The notes: a model not told the origin generated them from the sequence alone. Positions 1 through 8,077 are shown, numbered from the stretch's first letter. The stretch: DNA of 27,133 nucleotides from Oscillospiraceae bacterium (GCA_900768105.1 CAAGBQ010000045.1:1-27133); one strand, 5' to 3'. Numbers and translations: made by a program.

Positions 1-32
1 CAAAAAATCATTGTTTTTGGGAGGAAATAATC

Positions 33-1061
33 ATGGATAGAAAAGTTAGAGTTGTTCAGTACGGCTGCGGCAAAATGGCAAAATATATTGTAAGATATCT
101 TTATAACCACGGCGCAGAGGTAGTCGGCGCAATTGATGTCAACCCCGCAGTAGTAGGCATGGATGTCGGCGATTTTGCAGAGCTTGGCTTTAAAACCGGC
201 GTTATCATTTCCAGCGACGCAGATAAGGTTCTTGATGAAAGCAAAGCCGATGTTGCAATCGTAACCCTCTTCAGCTTTATCGGCGACATTTATTCTCATG
301 TTGAAAAATGCGTATCCCGCGGAATCAATGTAATCACCACCTGTGAAGAAGCAATTTATCCCTGCACCACCTCTAAAGAGCAGGTAGAGAAGCTTTCCGC
401 CATCGCAAAAGAGCACAACTGCACCATCACCGGTTCCGGTATGCAGGATATTTTCTGGATCAACATGGTTGCTCTTGCAGCAGCGGGCTGCGACAGCCTT
501 AAAAAAATCAAAGGCGCATACAGCTACAATGTAGATGAATACGGTCTTGCTCTTGCAAATGCACACGGCTGCGACCTTTCCGCAGAGGAATTTGAAGCAA
601 AGATTGCCCATCCGGAGGAGTTTGAGCCTTCCTATGCATGGAACGCAAGCGAAGCCATCTGCAACAAGCTTGGTCTTACCATTAAATCCATTGACCAAAA
701 GCATGTTCCTTATATTGTTGACCACGATGTTTACAGCGAAACCCTCGGCTCCACCATTAAAGCAGGCCGCTGCATAGGTATGTCCGCGGTAGTTACCATT
801 GAAACCGAAGAAGGCATTACCGTTGAAGAAGAAACCATCGGCAAGGTTTACGGACCGGATGACGGCGATATGTGCGATTGGTGGCTTACCGGCGAGCCGA
901 ATGTGGAATATCATGTTGTAAAGCCCGCAACCGTTGAGCATACCTGCGCCACCGTTGTTAACCGCCTGCCTTCCCTCATCAAAGCTCCCGCCGGCTATGT
1001 AACCTGCGACCAGCTTGAAGAGGTTCACTTCCTTACCGAATCCATGGAAAAATACTGCTGA
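33..1061 (+). CDS. 2,4-diaminopentanoate dehydrogenase-like oxidoreductase
   Basis: A 342-residue protein of the dihydrodipicolinate-reductase-like family that includes 2,4-diaminopentanoate dehydrogenase (Ord), the NAD(P)-dependent enzyme of ornithine fermentation. An N-terminal Rossmann fold is visible, with the dinucleotide-binding glycines in YGCGKMAKYI (residues 10-19) and an acidic residue after the second strand (VVGAIDVNP). The C-terminal segment VVNRLPSLIKAPAGYVTCDQL resembles the conserved end of Ord proteins, and the length fits the family. The start is supported by GGGAGGA a few bases upstream. The gene has little in common with its downstream neighbours, and no other ornithine-pathway gene (orr, oraS/oraE, ortA/ortB) is in the window, although upstream sequence is missing. 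The exact substrate is uncertain, since related dehydrogenases act on other amino acids. A strong terminator follows about 40 bases after the stop. Confidence 0.6.
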   Translation: MDRKVRVVQYGCGKMAKYIVRYLYNHGAEVVGAIDVNPAVVGMDVGDFAELGFKTGVIISSDADKVLDESKADVAIVTLFSFIGDIYSHVEKCVSRGINVITTCEEAIYPCTTSKEQVEKLSAIAKEHNCTITGSGMQDIFWINMVALAAAGCDSLKKIKGAYSYNVDEYGLALANAHGCDLSAEEFEAKIAHPEEFEPSYAWNASEAICNKLGLTIKSIDQKHVPYIVDHDVYSETLGSTIKAGRCIGMSAVVTIETEEGITVEEETIGKVYGPDDGDMCDWWLTGEPNVEYHVVKPATVEHTCATVVNRLPSLIKAPAGYVTCDQLEEVHFLTESMEKYC

Positions 1062-1102
1062 TTCTTTCGGCAGCCCCTTTTGATAATTCCTAAAACATAT
1101 AC

Positions 1103-1140
1103 AAATGTGCCGTGCTCAAATGAGCACGGCACATTTTTTT
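1103..1140 (+). terminator. Intrinsic terminator after the Ord-like gene
   Basis: Near-perfect inverted repeat 1103-1118 / 1121-1136 around a tiny AA centre, followed by a T-run to 1140. The arms contain GTGCTCA/TGAGCAC, the same core found in several other terminators of this window. Confidence 0.9.
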
Positions 1141-1149
1141 GCGGCAGGC

Positions 1150-1194
1150 AGCCTGTGTTTAAAATAAAATGTTTGAGCACAGGCTCCTTTTTAT
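1150..1194 (+). terminator. Second hairpin, possible back-up terminator
   Basis: AGCCTGTG (1150-1157) pairs with CACAGGCT (1178-1185) over a 20-base A/T-rich loop, followed by CCTTTTTAT. The right arm carries the octamer TTGAGCAC (1173-1180). The large loop makes it a weaker terminator than the one at 1103; its role is uncertain. Confidence 0.45.
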
Positions 1195-1245
1195 GCTTTT
1201 GTCGCCGTTGCTGAAAAATTTTTCACAAATTATACTGAAAATATG

Positions 1246-1274
1246 TTGACAAACGCCCTCCCTTGTGATATATT
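1246..1274 (+). promoter_or_regulatory. Sigma-A promoter of the TetR gene/operon
   Basis: Consensus -35 TTGACA (1246-1251), 17-base spacer and -10 TATATT (1269-1274, 5 of 6 matches). The predicted transcription start near 1281 falls on the left edge of the palindrome at 1283-1308. Confidence 0.8.
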
Positions 1275-1282
1275 AAAGTTCC

Positions 1283-1308
1283 CGTTTTGAAACAATTGTT
1301 TTAAAACG
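1283..1308. promoter_or_regulatory. Palindromic operator, probably for the TetR regulator
   Basis: A 26-base inverted repeat: half-site CGTTTTGAAACAA (1283-1295) against TTGTTTTAAAACG (1296-1308), pairing at 12 of 13 positions with the only mismatch at 1289/1302. It lies directly at the predicted transcription start and 38 bases before the TetR start codon, the usual place for an autoregulatory TetR operator. That the neighbouring TetR protein binds it is inferred from position. Confidence 0.7.
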
Positions 1309-1346
1309 CTGCTTTACCGATTGTTGCCGAAAGGAAGCTTTTTATC

Positions 1347-1991
1347 ATGCCGCCAAAGCCGAAATTTACAAAAGAAGAAATTGTATCCGCAGCAAAGGAT
1401 ATAGTCCGCCAAAAGGGAGTTCCCGCCCTTACCGCGCGAGAGCTTGCCGCGGTGCTCGGCAGCTCGCCGCGACCCATATTTACCGTGTTTAAAAATATGA
1501 AGGAGCTTTACGACGCCGTGTATGATTCCGTAATGGAGGAATTTAACTGCCGCCTGCGAAAAGCCGCCACATATACCCCCGCATACAAAGAAGTAGGTAT
1601 GCAGATGGTCCGCTTTGCGAACGATGAACCGAACCTTTTTGATATGCTGTATACAAAGGACGGAAGAAAAGAAAGCTTCAGCGGCGTTTTTAACCAGCTT
1701 GGCGAAATGGAGGAGCTTTGCATAAAGCTTATTATGCGCGATTACGGTCTTGATGAATCCGGCGCAACAATGATTTTTAAAAATACATGGCTGCACTGCT
1801 ATGGAATTTCCTCCCTTTGCGCCGCAGGAATAGCCGCTTTTAGCGAGGACGACATACAAAATCTTATGAGCGTTGAATTTTTTGCCCTTATGTCCCTTAT
1901 AAAATCCGGCAAGCCCATTCCGTTAATAAAGCCTGTTCCGGATTCCGAAAAAAAGGATTTTAAAGTTGAGGAAATTTGGAATAATCTTTAA
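1347..1991 (+). CDS. TetR/AcrR family transcriptional regulator
   Basis: A 214-residue regulator. The N-terminal region shows the TetR DNA-binding fold: a first helix (FTKEEIVSAAKDIVRQKG), then a helix-turn-helix around residues 28-54 (LTARELAAVLGSSPRPIFTVF), where the canonical 'Y.HF' is replaced by FTVF. The remainder is an alpha-helical ligand-binding and dimerisation region of family length. AAAGGA lies about 11 bases before the ATG. The gene heads a plus-strand cluster of two ABC exporters and lipid-related genes, and has a strong promoter and a palindrome at its own transcription start. I infer autorepression and control of the exporter genes relieved by a small-molecule ligand; the ligand cannot be read from sequence. 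Confidence 0.85.
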   Translation: MPPKPKFTKEEIVSAAKDIVRQKGVPALTARELAAVLGSSPRPIFTVFKNMKELYDAVYDSVMEEFNCRLRKAATYTPAYKEVGMQMVRFANDEPNLFDMLYTKDGRKESFSGVFNQLGEMEELCIKLIMRDYGLDESGATMIFKNTWLHCYGISSLCAAGIAAFSEDDIQNLMSVEFFALMSLIKSGKPIPLIKPVPDSEKKDFKVEEIWNNL

Positions 1992-2000
1992 TATTTTTAC

Positions 2001-2129
2001 GAATGCGCCTTCGGCGCAACCGTCGGTTGACAAATTTTCGCGTTTGATTTATGGAATGCGCCCGCAAGATGGCGTAACATAAAAACCGACGGATAAACCG
2101 TTCACAAATACTTATGATGAGGAAAACAG
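2001..2129. other. Intergenic region between TetR and ABC genes with inverted repeats
   Basis: Contains a small hairpin GCGCC-TTC-GGCGC (about 2006-2017) and a 9-base inverted repeat, CCGTCGGTT (2020-2028) with AACCGACGG (2084-2092), separated by 55 bases. A TTGACA (2027-2032) overlaps the left repeat, but only a weak -10 (TATGGA, 2050-2055) follows at 17 bases. It could be an internal promoter with a second regulatory site, or an mRNA structure between cistrons. Confidence 0.35.
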
Positions 2130-3050
2130 ATGGAAAGAATTATTGATGTTGAAAATCTTGATAAATCCTTCGGCGATGTTCACGCAGTAAAAGGCATTTC
2201 GTTCCATGTAAATCCGGGCGAGCTTTTTGCTTTTCTCGGCGTAAACGGAGCGGGAAAATCCACAACCATTTCAATTATCTGCGGCCAGCTTAAAAAGGAC
2301 GGCGGCGCGGTAAGCGTATGCGGAAAAAGCATAGATTCCGGACTTGAACATATTACAAGAAAGCTTGGCGTTGTGTTTCAAAATTCCGTGCTTGATAAGG
2401 AGCTTACCGTTCGGGAAAATCTTAAAAGCCGCGCCGCTCTTTACGGAATAAACGGAAGCGCCTTTAAGGCGCGCCTTGCGGAGCTTGCAAAGCTGCTTGA
2501 CTTTGAATCAATACTCAACCGGCCGGTAGGCAAGCTTTCCGGCGGTCAGCGCCGCAGAATAGACATTGCACGCGCGCTTCTTCATAAGCCGGAAATACTT
2601 ATTCTTGACGAACCTACCACCGGCCTTGACCCACAAACCCGCCGCCTGCTTTGGGATGTGGTGCAATCCCTTCGCAAGGAGGAAAATATGACCGTTTTCC
2701 TCACCACGCATTATATGGAGGAGGCCGCCGACGCCGATTATGTAATAATACTCGACAGCGGTAAAATCGCCGCGGAGGGAACCCCTCTTGAGCTGAAAAA
2801 CACCTATACCGGCGATTTTATCACCATTTATGGCGAAGGTTCCTCCGCCGCAGAGGCGCTTGGGCTTCCGTTTGAAAGAATCCGCGACGCCGTTCGCCTT
2901 TCCGTTCCGAATACTGCAGCGGCAACCGCACTTATTATTAAGCATCCGGAGCTTTTTAACGATTTTGAGATTACAAAAGGCAAAATGGACGATGTTTTTC
3001 TTGCCGTTACCGGCAAAAAGCTTTCCGGAGAAAGTGAGGCAAATCAATGA
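2130..3050 (+). CDS. ABC transporter ATP-binding protein, DrrA/ABC-2 exporter type
   Basis: A 306-residue ATPase. Walker A GVNGAGKS (37-44), Q-loop glutamine in VVFQNS (about 84), signature LSGGQ (136-140), Walker B ILILDE (156-161), D-loop GLDP and switch histidine H194 (LTTH) are all intact. The roughly 90-residue C-terminal extension after the nucleotide-binding domain is typical of DrrA-like drug or antibiotic export ATPases. The stop overlaps the next gene (ATGA at 3047-3050), so the permease is probably translationally coupled. With the TetR gene upstream, the likely role is energising export of a hydrophobic compound or lipid; the substrate is unknown. Confidence 0.9.
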   Translation: MERIIDVENLDKSFGDVHAVKGISFHVNPGELFAFLGVNGAGKSTTISIICGQLKKDGGAVSVCGKSIDSGLEHITRKLGVVFQNSVLDKELTVRENLKSRAALYGINGSAFKARLAELAKLLDFESILNRPVGKLSGGQRRRIDIARALLHKPEILILDEPTTGLDPQTRRLLWDVVQSLRKEENMTVFLTTHYMEEAADADYVIILDSGKIAAEGTPLELKNTYTGDFITIYGEGSSAAEALGLPFERIRDAVRLSVPNTAAATALIIKHPELFNDFEITKGKMDDVFLAVTGKKLSGESEANQ

Positions 3051-3943
3051 CAGGGCTTGGCAATCTTATTATCAGAAACTGCAAATTATTTTTTAAGGAT
3101 AAGGGAATGTTTTTTACCTCCCTTATAACTCCGCTTATTTTGCTTGTGCTTTATGCAACATTTTTGGCAAAGATTTATCGGGACAGCTTTGTTTCCGCAC
3201 TGCCCGCAAGCTTTTCCGTAGATGACGCGCTTATCAACGCCACCGTTGGCGGCCAGCTTGCTTCCTCCATCCTTGCGGTAAGCTGCGTTACGGTTGCATT
3301 TTGCTCAAACCTGCTTATGGTTATGGACAAGGTCAACGGAACCATTGCCGACCTTACCGTAACGCCGGTAAAGCGTTCCACCCTTGCAATCGGATACTTT
3401 TGCGCATTTTCCATTGCAACGCTGATAATCAATTTTGTTGCGCTTGGCGCCTGCCTGATTTATCTTTACTGCACCGGTTGGTATATGTCCGCGGCGGATG
3501 TTATGCTTACCGCGCTGGATGTGGTTTTGCTCACCCTTTTCGGAATATCCCTCTCCTCCTGCATAAACTTTTTCCTTTCCACAAGCGGTCAATGCTCTGC
3601 CGTGGGAACAATAGTAAGCGCGGGCTACGGCTTTTTTTGCGGCGCGTATATGCCTATTTCCAACTTCTCCGACGGTCTGCAAAAGGTTCTTTCGTTCCTG
3701 CCCGGAACCTATGGCACAAGCCTTATCCGCAACCATTGTCTGCGCGGCGTTTTTGCCGAAATGGCAAATGTCGGTTTTCCGGAACAGGTTATTGAAGGAA
3801 TCCGCGACGGCATTGACTGCAACCTTTACTTTTTTGGCGAAAAGGTAAGCACCGGTGCTATGTATGCCGTGCTTTGCGGAGCAATAGTCCTGCTTGTTGC
3901 GCTTTATGTGTCGTTTAATGTAATTTTCCGCAAAAGAAGCTGA
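3047..3943 (+). CDS. ABC-2 type transporter permease
   Basis: A 298-residue polytopic membrane protein with a hydrophobic segment after a short cytoplasmic start (FTSLITPLILLVLYATFLA), a larger external loop rich in S/A/D, then about five more membrane segments, the layout of ABC-2 membrane domains. The stretch GTIADLTVTPVKRSTLAIGYF is like the coupling region of DrrB-type permeases. The start codon overlaps the ATPase stop by four bases. It probably forms the membrane channel of the exporter driven by the ATPase at 2130-3050. Confidence 0.88.
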   Translation: MTGLGNLIIRNCKLFFKDKGMFFTSLITPLILLVLYATFLAKIYRDSFVSALPASFSVDDALINATVGGQLASSILAVSCVTVAFCSNLLMVMDKVNGTIADLTVTPVKRSTLAIGYFCAFSIATLIINFVALGACLIYLYCTGWYMSAADVMLTALDVVLLTLFGISLSSCINFFLSTSGQCSAVGTIVSAGYGFFCGAYMPISNFSDGLQKVLSFLPGTYGTSLIRNHCLRGVFAEMANVGFPEQVIEGIRDGIDCNLYFFGEKVSTGAMYAVLCGAIVLLVALYVSFNVIFRKRS

Positions 3944-3952
3944 AGGCTTTTT

Positions 3953-4402
3953 ATGCAGTGGCTTAATTTTTACGGAATTGCTCTTGTTGCAATTATTCTT
4001 GTTCCGAATATAATTTTTGCCGCCACCCACAAAGACGGCTTTGAAAATCTTTATAACAACAAGGCCGCAGAAATATTTGAACAGGTCGGGCGGTTTGGCT
4101 CCTTTATTCTTATGTGCATACAGATTCCGGCGCTTTGCGGCGGCTTTGCCTTTCCGGAAGCGAAGGCGCTGTATCTTTGCTTCGGCTTTGGCCTTGCGGC
4201 GCTGTATTGCATTGGCTGGGCGGTGTTTTGGAAAGAAAGCAGCGTAAGAAAGGCGCTTGCTCTTTCAATAATTCCGTCGGCAATGTTTATTTCCTGCGGC
4301 ATACTTTCGCTTAATTTTCCGCTGCTTGCGACAGCTTTGATTTTTGCTCCGGCACATATAACCATAAGCTATAAAAATGCCGTTTTAAGCAATCGGCAAT
4401 GA
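3953..4402 (+). CDS. Small integral membrane protein, function unknown
   Basis: A 149-residue protein with four to five predicted membrane segments (for example GIALVAIILVPNIIFAA near the N-terminus and ALIFAPAHITISY near the C-terminus), and little soluble sequence apart from a loop around residues 25-45. No catalytic motif is recognisable. It begins 9 bases after the permease stop and ends 10 bases before the hydrolase, so it is co-transcribed with the exporter genes. It may be an accessory membrane component, but nothing in the sequence shows this. Confidence 0.75.
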   Translation: MQWLNFYGIALVAIILVPNIIFAATHKDGFENLYNNKAAEIFEQVGRFGSFILMCIQIPALCGGFAFPEAKALYLCFGFGLAALYCIGWAVFWKESSVRKALALSIIPSAMFISCGILSLNFPLLATALIFAPAHITISYKNAVLSNRQ

Positions 4403-4412
4403 GGTTTTTATT

Positions 4413-5120
4413 ATGAAAAAAGTATCTATTACAAAAGAAAAAATATACATTGCCGGAATTCCGGCGATAATTTGGGGCGCTCCATCCGAAAAAGCGTATA
4501 TCCATGTTCACGGAAAGTGCTCCAGAAAAGAATATGCCGAAGGCTTCGCCGAAATCGCCGAAGCAAAGGGATTCCAAACAGTCAGCTTCGACCTTCCGAA
4601 ACACGGCGAGCGTGAAAACGAAAGCTGCCCCTGCGATATATGGAGCGGTATGCGCGACCTGCGCACAATTTATGATTTTGCCGCCGAAAGATGGAGCGAA
4701 ATCAGCCTTTTCGGTTGCAGCATAGGCGCGTTTTTTTCGCTTAATACCTATTCTGCGCTTCCCATAAAAAAAGCGCTGTTCCAGTCGCCCATCGTGGATA
4801 TGGACCTGCTTATTCACAATATGTTCGGCCGGTTTGGCGTTACGGAGGAGCAGCTTTGCGAAAAGGGAGAAATCCCCACACCGATTGAAACTCTTTCGTG
4901 GAAGTATTACACATATGTTAAAGAGCACCCCATTGAAAAATGAGTTATTCCCACTGCCGTGCTTTACGGCGGGCTTGATAATCTTCAAAGCATAGACGCA
5001 ATTCGCGCCTTTTGCGATAAATTCGGAGCGGCGCTTACCGTTTCCGAAAAAAGCGAGCATCCTTTTATGGCAGAAAGCGACGCTTCGATAGTTGAGGGCT
5101 GGCTTTCCGAAAATATATGA
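4413..5120 (+). pseudogene. Alpha/beta hydrolase interrupted by an in-frame TGA
   Basis: The first 176 codons (4413-4940) encode the N-terminal part of an alpha/beta hydrolase, including the nucleophile elbow GCSIG with Ser103. Codon 177 is TGA (4941-4943). The same frame then continues open for 58 codons to a second TGA at 5118-5120 and carries the rest of the fold: VIPTAVLYGGLDN with the likely acid Asp189, and SEHPF with the likely His216. The stop therefore removes two of three triad residues. Relatives as I remember them have Trp at this position (KW.VPT..LYG), so a TGG-to-TGA change is the simplest explanation. The true 3' end overlaps the next gene by four bases (ATGA), as expected of a formerly intact operon member. 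A sequencing error is the main alternative. Confidence 0.8.
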
Positions 5121-5626
5121 GCGGCAATATAATAAGGCTGCTCCCGAATTTAATAACCTCCCTGCGGATTATTTTAAGCGCGGCGCTTTTTGCCGCGGAG
5201 CCGAGCGGCACTGCCTTTTGGACAATATATCTTTTTTGCGGAGCAAGCGATATTGCGGACGGCTTTTTTGCAAGGCGGCTTTGTGCGGAAAGCCTTTTCG
5301 GAAGCAGGCTTGATACCGCGGCAGACATAGCCTTTGCCGCAGCCTGCGCAGTAAAGCTTTTGCCGTTGATGAAGCTTTCCCCCATAGTTTTGGCGCTTGC
5401 CGCCGCTGCCGCGGCGTTAAAAATCGCCGCGGCAATCATCGGAAAAGCAAAGGGCCGCAATACGCTTTTTGAACATTCCGCCGCAAACAAAGCCCTTGGG
5501 CTTACTGTATTTTTGCTGCTGCCGTTTTTTAAGCAAAGGTATTTTTGCCTTTGCGCAGGAACCGCTTGCTGCTTTGCGCTTTTTGTTGCGGCACACGAGC
5601 TTATACATAATATAAAATTGAAATAA
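5117..5626 (+). CDS. CDP-alcohol phosphatidyltransferase family protein
   Basis: A 169-residue membrane enzyme. The complete family motif D-x2-D-G-x2-A-R-x8-G-x3-D-x3-D is present: Asp45, Asp48, Gly49, Ala52, Arg53, Gly62, Asp66, Asp70, in SDIADGFFARR...GSRLDTAAD. The aspartates bind two metal ions and catalyse transfer of a phosphatidyl group from CDP-diacylglycerol to an alcohol. Hydrophobic segments before and after the motif give the expected multi-helix membrane fold. Its length is slightly short for PgsA, and the alcohol acceptor (glycerol phosphate, inositol phosphate or other) cannot be fixed. It overlaps the broken hydrolase and precedes the second ABC pair by 30 bases, so it is part of the same operon. 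Confidence 0.85.
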   Translation: MSGNIIRLLPNLITSLRIILSAALFAAEPSGTAFWTIYLFCGASDIADGFFARRLCAESLFGSRLDTAADIAFAAACAVKLLPLMKLSPIVLALAAAAAALKIAAAIIGKAKGRNTLFEHSAANKALGLTVFLLLPFFKQRYFCLCAGTACCFALFVAAHELIHNIKLK

Positions 5627-5656
5627 ATTTAAGCAGAAGTAAAGGAGAGAAAAGCC

Positions 5657-6367
5657 ATGCTGAACATCAGCCACCTTACCAAAACCTACGGAGAGAAAAA
5701 AGCCGTGGACGATCTTTCGCTGCATATAGCGCCCGGCGAAATTTATGGCTTTATCGGCCATAACGGAGCGGGCAAAACCACCACAATAAAATCCGTAGTG
5801 GGAATTTTGCAGTTTGACGAGGGCGAAATCACTATCGACGGTATCTCAATAAAGGATGACCCGCTTTCCTGCAAAAAGAAAATTGCCTATATTCCCGATA
5901 ACCCCGACCTTTATGAATTTATGACCGGCATAAAATATCTTAATTTTGTCGCGGATATTTTCGGAGTTTCCGCCGCGGACAGACAGGAACGCATTAAAAA
6001 ATATGCGGATATGTTTGAGCTTACCGGCGACCTTGGCCAGCCCATTTCCGCATATTCCCACGGAATGAAGCAGAAGCTTGCCATAATCTCCGCATGGATT
6101 CATGAACCTAATCTTATTATTATGGATGAGCCTTTCGTCGGGTTGGACCCGAAGGCTTCCTTCCTGCTTAAAGAAATGATGCGCGATGTCTGCGCCGCGG
6201 GCGGCGCAATCTTCTTTTCCACTCATGTTTTGGAGGTTGCGGAAAAGCTTTGCGACAAGGTAGCAATCATAAAGAGCGGCAAACTCATCCGTTCCGGCAC
6301 AATGGAGGAGGTTAAGGGCGACGACAGCCTTGAGGAAGTATTCCTTGAACTGGAGGGAGATAAATAA
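5657..6367 (+). CDS. ABC transporter ATP-binding protein
   Basis: A 236-residue nucleotide-binding domain without the long C-terminal tail of the DrrA type. Walker A GHNGAGKT (34-41), signature-like YSHGMKQK (133-140), Walker B LIIMDEP (153-159), GLDP D-loop and His190 switch are present. The segment IAYIPDNPDLYEF takes the Q-loop position, as is usual in this ABC-2 subgroup. GGAGAG lies before the ATG. The stop codon and the permease start share one base (TAATG at 6365-6369), indicating translational coupling. Substrate unknown. Confidence 0.9.
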   Translation: MLNISHLTKTYGEKKAVDDLSLHIAPGEIYGFIGHNGAGKTTTIKSVVGILQFDEGEITIDGISIKDDPLSCKKKIAYIPDNPDLYEFMTGIKYLNFVADIFGVSAADRQERIKKYADMFELTGDLGQPISAYSHGMKQKLAIISAWIHEPNLIIMDEPFVGLDPKASFLLKEMMRDVCAAGGAIFFSTHVLEVAEKLCDKVAIIKSGKLIRSGTMEEVKGDDSLEEVFLELEGDK

Positions 6368-7962
6368 TGCTGAAAACTCTTTTAAAAAAGCAGCTTTTCG
6401 AGCTTAATTTCAGCTTTTTTTATGACCAGAAAAAGGGCAAAATGCGCTCCAAAGCTTCAAGCATAACATTCATTTTGCTTTATGCCCTGCTTATGGTGGT
6501 CGTAGTTGGCGGAATGTTTGCCATATTTTCCGCAATGGTGTGTTCACAGCTTGTTGACGCCGGCATGGGTTGGCTATACTTTACAATATTCAGCCTTGTT
6601 GCAGTAGCAATGGGCGTTTTCGGAAGTGTATTCAATATATATTCCAGCTTGTATTTGGCAAAGGACAACGACCTTTTGCTTTCAATGCCGATTCCCGTGC
6701 GCTATTTGCTTATTGTGCGTTTGGCGGGCGTTTACCTTATGGGGCTTATGTTTTCTGCCGTGGTACTGCTGCCCGCGGTGATAGTTTATCTTATCAACGC
6801 ATTCAGCATTTCGGCGCTTTTCGGAAACCTGCTTCTTATTCTTTCCGTTTCGGCAATAGTTCTTGTGCTTTCGTGCCTGCTGGGTTGGGTGGTAGCAAAA
6901 GTAAGCCTTAAACTGAAGCACAAAAGCTTTATTGTGGTAATTGTCTCTCTTGTTTTCTTTGCGGCATATTATTTTGTATACTTCAAAGCCTCGGAGCTGC
7001 TTCAGGGTCTTGTTGAAAATGCCGTGACCATCGGCGGAAGCATAAAAGCCGCCGCATATCCGCTTTATCTTATCGGCAAAGCGGGCGAAGGCGACCTTGC
7101 CGCAGTTCTTATAACCGTTCTTGCTTCTGCGGTGCTTGTTGCCGTTACCCTTTGGGTGCTTTCCCGCGGATTTATTAAAATTGCGACTGCCTCCGGCGCT
7201 TCCGAACGGGTTAAATATAAGGAAACCGCCGCAAAGCAGGAAAGCCCTTCCGCCGCGCTGCTCCGCAAAGAATTTATGCGCTTTACCGCAAGTCCGAACT
7301 ATATGCTCAACTGCGGCCTTGGTATTTTGATGCTGCCCGTCGCGGCGGTGCTTGTTCTTATTAAAGGGCAGGAATTTTCCGCAATGCTTACCATGCTTTT
7401 TGCCGAAAACCGCGGCGTTATAGCGGTGCTTGCCGCCGGAGCCATCTGTATGCTTGCTTCTATGAACGACATGACCGCGCCTTCCGTTTCACTGGAGGGA
7501 AAATCAATTTGGATTTTGCAGTCCATGCCCGTTGCTCCTTGGCACGCGCTCCGCGCAAAGCTGGAAATGCACCTGCTGCTTACCGAGATTCCGATACTTT
7601 TCTGCGGAATCTGTACGGTAATCGCCATGGGCGCGACCGCCGCGGAAAGTATTTTTGTAATCATTCTTCCACTTCTTTACGGCGTTCTTTTTGCCTGCAT
7701 AGGGCTTTTTGCCGACCTTAAAAAGCCTAACCTTAAATGGACAAACGAAATTATTCCCGTAAAGCAAAATTTAAGCACCATGTTTGTAATATTCGGCGGG
7801 TGGATTTATACTGCTGCGGTTATAGGTCTGTATTTTATTGCCGGAGATATTGTTCCCGCATGGCTTTATCTGCTTGCGGCATCCGTACTCACCGCCGGGG
7901 CAAGCGCATTGCTTTGGCACTGGATTCGCACAAAGGGTGCAAAGGTTTTTGCCTCGCTTTAA
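6367..7962 (+). CDS. Large ABC transporter permease
   Basis: A 531-residue protein with about twelve predicted membrane segments in two halves. The N-terminal half carries the SMPIPVRYLLIVRLAGVY segment after NDLLL; the second half has the similar SMPVAPWHALRAKLEMH after EGKSIWILQ, so it looks like an internal repeat of the same permease unit. A hydrophilic linker lies around residues 275-300. It probably forms a complete channel with two copies of the ATPase just upstream. It is the last gene of the cluster that begins with the TetR gene, and is followed 31 bases later by a strong bidirectional terminator. Substrate unknown. Confidence 0.87.
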   Translation: MLKTLLKKQLFELNFSFFYDQKKGKMRSKASSITFILLYALLMVVVVGGMFAIFSAMVCSQLVDAGMGWLYFTIFSLVAVAMGVFGSVFNIYSSLYLAKDNDLLLSMPIPVRYLLIVRLAGVYLMGLMFSAVVLLPAVIVYLINAFSISALFGNLLLILSVSAIVLVLSCLLGWVVAKVSLKLKHKSFIVVIVSLVFFAAYYFVYFKASELLQGLVENAVTIGGSIKAAAYPLYLIGKAGEGDLAAVLITVLASAVLVAVTLWVLSRGFIKIATASGASERVKYKETAAKQESPSAALLRKEFMRFTASPNYMLNCGLGILMLPVAAVLVLIKGQEFSAMLTMLFAENRGVIAVLAAGAICMLASMNDMTAPSVSLEGKSIWILQSMPVAPWHALRAKLEMHLLLTEIPILFCGICTVIAMGATAAESIFVIILPLLYGVLFACIGLFADLKKPNLKWTNEIIPVKQNLSTMFVIFGGWIYTAAVIGLYFIAGDIVPAWLYLLAASVLTAGASALLWHWIRTKGAKVFASL

Positions 7963-7993
7963 TTTAAGCCATAACACTCTCCTATATAAATAC

Positions 7994-8035
7994 AAAAAAG
8001 TCCTTCGTGCTCAAGTGAGCACGAAGGACTTTTTT
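7994..8035. terminator. Bidirectional intrinsic terminator
   Basis: Perfect 19-base stem (7994-8012 with 8017-8035) with A-run and T-run flanks, so it works for both the ABC operon (plus) and the lipoprotein gene (minus). The apex GTGCTCAAGTGAGCAC contains the recurrent octamer (8007-8014). Confidence 0.95.
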
Positions 8036-8046
8036 CTGTTCCATAG

Positions 8047-8070
8047 TGCGGCGCTTGTTTGAGCACCGCA
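8047..8070 (-). other. Hairpin downstream of the lipoprotein gene
   Basis: TGCGGCGC (8047-8054) pairs with GCACCGCA (8063-8070), one G-T wobble, loop of eight. It sits between the lipoprotein stop and the bidirectional terminator and carries octamer TTGAGCAC at 8059-8066. There is no T-run of its own; it may protect the mRNA 3' end. Confidence 0.4.
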
Positions 8071-8077
8071 TTCCGTA

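Noticed and set aside
1314..1859. Minus-strand open frame of 181 codons across the TetR gene.
   Set aside because: It overlaps a well-supported regulator and its ribosome binding site; the translation is cysteine- and histidine-rich without pattern.
4941..4972. Selenocysteine or TGA-as-tryptophan reading of the hydrolase stop; a 6-bp hairpin (4954-4959 with 4967-4972) follows the TGA at a SECIS-like distance.
   Set aside because: TGA is a normal stop for many genes here (for example at 1061, 4402 and 26150 neighbourhood genes use standard stops and TGG for Trp), the expected residue is Trp rather than Cys, and the hairpin is short and can arise by chance.
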